NCBI GenBank assembly: GCA_947177685.1
Contig: CAMWVE010000023.1
Location: 1-44,137 of the forward strand
Direction: 5' to 3'
Origin: an uncultured Porphyromonadaceae bacterium
GTDB taxonomy: Bacteria; Bacteroidota; Bacteroidia; Bacteroidales; Muribaculaceae
DNA length: 44,137 bases
Below the pieces are notes generated by a model. It had not been told where the DNA came from. It saw only the letters and a program-made list of their open reading frames with translations, and did not search any database. Position numbers and translations under genes: made by a program. Positions 40,396-44,137 of this stretch are shown here, one piece after another; position 1 is the stretch's first letter; each line of letters starts with the position of its first letter.

Positions 40396-41301
40396 TTATT
40401 TTGGGAGGTGACGCATGTTGTAGATCTTCGAGCTCCAAGGTGAGTAGCTGCGGCGTACTTTGTTGATGGTGAGGATTGTAGATTCCTGATCGTGAGCGTC
40501 GAAGTGGTCGCGGAGCGCCATGGCGATTGCGGCGATTTCCTCGCCTGTGTCGTGACCTACGGCATCGTGGTCATCGATGCTGTCATGGGCTATTCCTTGT
40601 GCCTGAAGTTTGTTCTTGCGTGCTATTGACTCACCTATTTTGCTGATGGCGAGGAAGCAGAGGCAGAGGATGAGCAGGGCGGAAAAGACTATCGCCATTG
40701 CCATGATTGTCATGGCGAACCCGTTTTTGTCACGTTCCTTGAACATGGCAATCTTGTCGTTCTGGTCGCGGATTACGTTGTTGCTTGAGGGGGTGATGTA
40801 TTTTTCACCTACGTCGTTGCGGATTTCCCACACGCCGGCACCGTCCTGAGTGCGGGCGTATGACTGGTTGCGACCGAGTTTGGCAGGGATTGTCACTGAG
40901 TCGATGAGTGTGATGCCGTTGGCGTCATATACACCGATCCAGTTATCTTTTCCTTCCTCAAGGATGAAATTGAGGTGGAATGTGCCACGCGAGGGTTGTC
41001 CATCAGCCCAGAAAATCACATGCTGGCGTTTGGGGATGCGTGTGTTGACATCGCCCAGAGGCACGGGATATTTCTTGGGATTTTCGGGGTCGTTTGTGAT
41101 GTAGACGCTGGATATTTCCATGGGAGCGTGGTTGGAGTTGAAAAGTTCAATCCATCCGTGGCGCTTCCCGAAGTCATCCATGGCGTTTGAATCATTAACG
41201 ACCATCACCTCATTGATGCGGAGGGCTGCACGACCTTGTGCGCTTGCAGCCATTCCGCAGCAGAATAGGGCGATTATCAATAATAAAACGTTCTTTTTCA
41301 T
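40396..41301 (-). CDS. OadG-like gamma subunit with N-terminal lamin-tail domain
   Basis: A 301-aa fusion. The signal peptide ends near ASAQG (residue 22). Residues ~25-165 form a lamin-tail-like Ig domain (ALRINEVMVVNDSN, HGWIELFNSNHAPMEISSVY, KRQHVIFWADGQPSRGTFHL). A single transmembrane helix at ~195-219 (FAMTIMAMAIVFSALLIL) is followed by a cytoplasmic tail with EEIAAIAMALRDHF and the C-terminal RRSYSPWSS, typical of OadG-type gamma subunits. The usual gamma subunit is only ~80-120 aa. The extra domain should face the periplasm. It probably anchors the carboxyltransferase to the beta subunit. Gene order (15-base gap from mmdA) supports the complex assignment. Confidence 0.88.
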   Translation of the reverse strand: MKKNVLLLIIALFCCGMAASAQGRAALRINEVMVVNDSNAMDDFGKRHGWIELFNSNHAPMEISSVYITNDPENPKKYPVPLGDVNTRIPKRQHVIFWADGQPSRGTFHLNFILEEGKDNWIGVYDANGITLIDSVTIPAKLGRNQSYARTQDGAGVWEIRNDVGEKYITPSSNNVIRDQNDKIAMFKERDKNGFAMTIMAMAIVFSALLILCLCFLAISKIGESIARKNKLQAQGIAHDSIDDHDAVGHDTGEEIAAIAMALRDHFDAHDQESTILTINKVRRSYSPWSSKIYNMRHLPK

Positions 41302-41315
41302 GATCTGTGGCGTTG

Positions 41316-42869
41316 TTACAGAGGTATGTTGCCGTGTTTCTTGGCAGGGTTGGTAACCTTCTTGGTAGCGAGCTGCTGGAGTGCGCGGATGATGCGGAAG
41401 CGGGTGTTGCGGGGCTCGATGACATCATCGATGTAGCCGTAGCGTGCAGCGTTGTAGGGGTTGCAGAAGAGTTTGTTGTATTCTGCTTCTTTTTCAGCGA
41501 GCACTGCTTTGGGATCGGCTGATTCTTTAGCTTCCTTGGCGTAGAGCACTTCCACTGCACCTGCACCACCCATAACTGCGATTTCAGCGGTGGGCCAAGC
41601 GTAGTTCATGTCGCCGCGGAGCTGTTTGCAGCTCATCACAATGTGGCTGCCGCCGTAGCTCTTGCGCAGGGTAACGGTAACTTTGGGCACTGTGGCTTCG
41701 CCGTAGGCGTAGAGCAGTTTTGCGCCGTGGAGGATGACACCGTTGTATTCCTGACCTGTTCCGGGGAGGAATCCGGGCACGTCAACCAGTGTTACCAGAG
41801 GAATGTTGAAGGCGTCGCAGAAGCGGACAAAGCGTGCTGCCTTGCGCGATGCGTTTGAGTCGAGAACGCCTGCCAGATATTTGGGCTGGTTAGCCACGAT
41901 GCCGACTGACTGACCGTTGAAGCGTGCGAAACCAACGATGATGTTCTTGGCGTAGTCGCGCTGGATTTCAAGGAATTCGCCGTTGTCGACAATGGCGCCG
42001 ATAACCTCATACATGTCGTAGGGTTTGTTGGCTGAGTCGGGGATGATCTCGTTCAATGAGTCCTCGAGACGGTCGATGGGATCGGTACATTCAACCAGAG
42101 GTGCTTCCTCAAGGTTGTTCTGAGGAATGTAGCTGAAGAGCTTGCGGATGATGCGGAGTGCATCTTCGCCATCTTCGGCTGCGAAGTGAGCCACACCGCT
42201 CTTCTGCGAGTGAACTTCGGCACCACCGAGGGTGTCCTGCGATACATCTTCGCCGGTTACGGTCTTGACAACTTTCGGTCCGGTGAGGAACATGTATGAA
42301 ATGCCTTTTGCCATGATGGTGAAGTCGGTGAGTGCGGGTGAGTAAACCGCGCCACCGGCGCAGGGACCGAGAATGGCAGAAATCTGAGGAATAACGCCTG
42401 ATGCGAGGATGTTGCGCTGGAAAATTTCAGCGTAGCCGGCAAGTGCGTTGATACCTTCCTGAATACGGGCACCGCCTGAGTCGTTCAGACCGATGACGGG
42501 TGCGCCCATCTTCATTGCCATGTCCATGATTTTGCAGATTTTCAGTGCGAGCATTTCTGAAAGCGCGCCACCGAAAACGGTGAAGTCCTGTGCGAAAACA
42601 TAGACCAGACGACCGTCGATTGTACCGTAGCCGGTAACGACGCCGTCGCCGAGATATGATTTTTTGTCAATGCCGAAGTTGTAGCAGCGGTGACGTACAA
42701 ACATGTCGAGTTCTTCGAATGAACCTTCGTCGAGCAACTGAGCGATGCGCTCGCGAGCGGTGTATTTGCCGCGCTCGTGCTGTTTGTCTATGGCTTTCTG
42801 ACCACCGCCGAGGCGTGCCTCATTGCGGAGCTCGATAAGTTCTTTGACTTTTTCAAGTTGACTGCTCAT
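41316..42869 (-). CDS. mmdA: Methylmalonyl-CoA decarboxylase alpha subunit (carboxyltransferase)
   Basis: A 517-aa biotin-dependent carboxyltransferase. It moves the carboxyl group of (S)-methylmalonyl-CoA to biotin, giving propionyl-CoA. The N-terminal CoA-binding half has [35 protein letters not shown] and [16 protein letters not shown]. The C-terminal half has [17 protein letters not shown] and [20 protein letters not shown], ending KHGNIPL. Length is standard. Relatives include the beta subunits of propionyl-CoA carboxylase. The absence of a biotin carboxylase gene and presence of the beta/gamma membrane subunits favour decarboxylation. It lies 32 bases after mce. Confidence 0.95.
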   Translation of the reverse strand: MSSQLEKVKELIELRNEARLGGGQKAIDKQHERGKYTARERIAQLLDEGSFEELDMFVRHRCYNFGIDKKSYLGDGVVTGYGTIDGRLVYVFAQDFTVFGGALSEMLALKICKIMDMAMKMGAPVIGLNDSGGARIQEGINALAGYAEIFQRNILASGVIPQISAILGPCAGGAVYSPALTDFTIMAKGISYMFLTGPKVVKTVTGEDVSQDTLGGAEVHSQKSGVAHFAAEDGEDALRIIRKLFSYIPQNNLEEAPLVECTDPIDRLEDSLNEIIPDSANKPYDMYEVIGAIVDNGEFLEIQRDYAKNIIVGFARFNGQSVGIVANQPKYLAGVLDSNASRKAARFVRFCDAFNIPLVTLVDVPGFLPGTGQEYNGVILHGAKLLYAYGEATVPKVTVTLRKSYGGSHIVMSCKQLRGDMNYAWPTAEIAVMGGAGAVEVLYAKEAKESADPKAVLAEKEAEYNKLFCNPYNAARYGYIDDVIEPRNTRFRIIRALQQLATKKVTNPAKKHGNIPL

Positions 42870-42901
42870 GATGAGTGTATATTATATATAATGTGTAAGA
42901 C

Positions 42902-43324
42902 TTATTTCTTTTTGGGATCCTCACAGAGTTCAACCAGAGTACCAACGGTTGATTTGGGGTGCAGGAAAGCGATGTTCAGACCTTCGGCACCTTTGCGGGG
43001 AGCCTTGTCAATCAGGCGGCAGCCTTTTTCTTCTGCCTCAGCCAGTGCGTTAGCCACACCGTCCTCAACTGCGAAAGCAACATGCTGGATTCCGCCGCGA
43101 CCGCCATTGTTGGCGATGAACTTTGAGATAGCACTGTCCTCAGAAGTACCTTCGAGGAGCTCGATTTTGGTCTGACCAACTTGGAAGAATGCGGTGCGCA
43201 CTTTCTGGTCGGCAACTTCTTCGATAGCGAAGCATTTGAAACCAAGGATGTTTTCGTAGAAGGGGATAGCCTCGTCCAGTGAAGGAACTGCTATGCCGAT
43301 GTGTTCAATATGAGAAATGTTCAT
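42902..43324 (-). CDS. mce: Methylmalonyl-CoA epimerase
   Basis: A 140-aa VOC-fold epimerase that interconverts (R)- and (S)-methylmalonyl-CoA, linking the B12-dependent mutase to the decarboxylase. Metal ligands are seen in SHIEHIGIAVP (His), GGIQHVAFAVED (His) and VGTLVELCED (Glu). Length and both beta-alpha-beta-beta-beta repeats are complete. It is the first gene of the decarboxylase operon, a gene order common in Bacteroidales. No mutase gene is in this window. Confidence 0.96.
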   Translation of the reverse strand: MNISHIEHIGIAVPSLDEAIPFYENILGFKCFAIEEVADQKVRTAFFQVGQTKIELLEGTSEDSAISKFIANNGGRGGIQHVAFAVEDGVANALAEAEEKGCRLIDKAPRKGAEGLNIAFLHPKSTVGTLVELCEDPKKK

Positions 43325-43376
43325 ATCTGTGATTAGTTATTTAAGGAGTAATGATTGATAGTTTATTCAAATTTCG

Positions 43377-43421
43377 TTACAGCTGTAAAAGAGCCTTTTA
43401 CACTTTTATCCTGCAAAATTA
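43377..43421 (-). promoter_or_regulatory. Promoter and palindromes upstream of the mce operon
   Basis: Plus-strand CAAAATTA (43414-43421) reads TAATTTTG on the minus strand, a -7 box; a clear TTTG at -33 is absent. Just downstream in the transcript are two overlapping perfect palindromes: TGTAAAAG/CTTTTACA with an AGC centre (43384-43402) and TTACAGCTGTAA (43377-43388). They could be an operator or mutually exclusive RNA hairpins in the 5' leader. The rest of 43325-43567 shows no gene. Confidence 0.5.
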
Positions 43422-43567
43422 AGAAATAAATTCATTAATTTACAGAATTTTTTCTTTTTTCTTGACGTGGCAGTCTATTTTTTTTGCATATTGCCATCCG
43501 GTAGCGCTGAGCATAAACAAACATTCGGCATGGTTGTTATAAAGATAAAGATTTGAAAACCAGACTT

Positions 43568-43930
43568 ATGAAACAGACAATAAACATAAAGCGAGCATAC
43601 GAACCGGCGTCAGCCGACGATGGATTCAGGGTGTATATTGACCGATTGTGGCCCCGCGGGCTGTCACATGAAACATTCCATTATGATTTGTGGGAAAAGG
43701 ATGTGGCGCCATCCACGCAGTTGCGCGAGTGGTTTCATCAGGATCCCGACACGCGGTGGGAAGAATTCTGCCGGCGGTTTCGAGCCGAACTGAGTGAAGG
43801 AGAAGGTTTCAGTTCGTTGAAGGAGGCGATAGCCGGTAAATCCACGGTCACGTTGTTATACTCCTCGCACGACGTGCTCCACAACAACGCCGTGGTCATA
43901 GCCGACCTGCTTCGGTCAGCATCCGAATAA
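43568..43930 (+). CDS. DUF488 family protein (YeaO-like)
   Basis: A 120-aa protein started at the ATG at 43568 (MKQTINIKRAYEP); a TTG at 43553 would add five residues. Family motifs are RVYIDRLWPRGLSHE (~21-35), WEKDVAPSTQLREWFHQDP and the C-terminal VTLLYSSHDVLHNNAVVIAD. DUF488/YeaO proteins are widespread, small and cytosolic, with no settled function. It is monocistronic and convergent with the tRNA-Arg genes. No consensus promoter is obvious. Confidence 0.88.
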   Translation: MKQTINIKRAYEPASADDGFRVYIDRLWPRGLSHETFHYDLWEKDVAPSTQLREWFHQDPDTRWEEFCRRFRAELSEGEGFSSLKEAIAGKSTVTLLYSSHDVLHNNAVVIADLLRSASE

Positions 43931-43941
43931 AGCCATGGATA

Positions 43942-43976
43942 TAAAAAGCAAGGGATATTCTCACGAACATCCCTTG
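43942..43976 (-). terminator. Intrinsic terminator of the tRNA-Arg genes
   Basis: On the minus strand, CAAGGGAT (43976-43969) pairs with ATCCCTTG (43956-43949) and is followed by CTTTTTAT. It lies four bases beyond the tRNA 3' end. Confidence 0.8.
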
Positions 43977-43979
43977 ATG

Positions 43980-44053
43980 TGACTCCTACAGGATTCAAAC
44001 CTGTAACCTTCTGATCCGTAGTCAGATGCTCTATTCAGTTGAGCTAAGGAGCC
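43980..44053 (-). tRNA. tRNA-Arg(ACG)
   Basis: A complete 74-nt cloverleaf on the minus strand. The acceptor GGCTCCT (44053-44047) pairs with AGGAGTC (43987-43981) with one G-T, and the discriminator is A (43980). The D arm contains AGCTCAACTGAATAGAGC. The anticodon loop CTACGGA lies between TCTGA and TCAGA stems, giving anticodon ACG. The T arm is ACAGGTTTGAATCCTGT. No CCA is encoded. Confidence 0.95.
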
Positions 44054-44086
44054 GATATGAACAAAAATGTATGCACAAACAATTAG

Positions 44087-44137
44087 TGACTCCTACAGGA
44101 TTCAAACCTGTAACCTTCTGATCCGTAGTCAGATGCT
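44087..44137 (-). tRNA. tRNA-Arg(ACG), second copy, cut by window end
   Basis: The 3' 51 nt are identical to the copy at 43980-44053 over the visible part, from the discriminator A through the T arm and the anticodon ACG arm. The spacer between the two genes is 33 bases. The 5' part lies beyond the window. Confidence 0.93.

Noticed and set aside
40373-40438. Longer N-terminus of the biotin carrier protein (ATG at 40438)
   Set aside because: It would overlap the gamma-subunit coding end and adds only non-domain sequence; the ATG at 40372 starts directly at the beta domain.
41316-42869. mmdA as a propionyl-CoA or acetyl-CoA carboxylase subunit
   Set aside because: No biotin carboxylase gene is nearby, and the sodium-pump beta and gamma subunits plus epimerase are in the same operon, so decarboxylation fits better.

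Overview
The window looks like chromosomal DNA of a gut Bacteroidales bacterium, most likely Muribaculaceae-like. This is an inference from gene content and signals, not from a marker gene. The evidence is: TTTG/TAnnTTTG promoters (best at 35928-35959 and 38111-38142); little use of Shine-Dalgarno sites; a SusC/SusD locus; BspA-type leucine-rich-repeat proteins ending in domains resembling type IX secretion (T9SS) type A sorting domains; a sodium-pumping methylmalonyl-CoA decarboxylase operon; and tRNA genes without an encoded CCA end. tRNA genes lie at both edges: a 3' part of tRNA-Pro(GGG) on the left and two tandem tRNA-Arg(ACG) copies on the right, the second cut by the window end.

Layout. 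(1) 1-2.6 kb: tRNA-Pro end, terminator, a duplicated block of palindromic repeats, then a secreted subtilisin-like protease on the minus strand. (2) 2.9-17.6 kb: five tandem same-strand BspA-like LRR genes with gaps of 18-27 bases, probably one operon. The first has three modules, the other four have four modules each. (3) 17.8-28.9 kb: a polysaccharide-utilization-type locus (SusC, SusD, HExxH lipoprotein, DUF4302-like lipoprotein, BACON-like lipoprotein, GH31 glycosidase) closed by a strong terminator. (4) 28.9-30.9 kb: a gene-poor stretch with CTC-rich and palindromic repeats, a promoter with a long leader, and an AT-rich gene for a small outer-membrane barrel protein. (5) 30.9-35.8 kb: a minus-strand operon of six redox and aromatic-type genes (small unknown protein, exported flavodoxin, exported amidohydrolase, flavin reductase, lipoprotein monooxygenase, exported CMD-cupin fusion), divergent from an AraC regulator. 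(6) 36.0-38.7 kb: a HigBA toxin-antitoxin pair with a visible operator, an unknown lipoprotein and a Cys-rich orphan. (7) 38.7-43.3 kb: the mce-mmdA-oadG-like-biotin carrier-oadB operon, which completes succinate-to-propionate fermentation while pumping sodium. (8) 43.5-44.1 kb: a DUF488 gene and the tRNA-Arg genes.

How they work together. The subtilase, the five BspA proteins and, unusually, the flavodoxin carry related C-terminal domains. This suggests a shared route to the cell surface. The SusCD locus would bind, cut and import a glycan, with GH31 releasing alpha-linked sugars, and the mmd operon conserves energy from the resulting fermentation. The most novel-looking parts are the mosaic BspA array next to the SusCD locus, and the AraC-linked operon that appears to place flavin and aromatic chemistry outside the cytoplasm.
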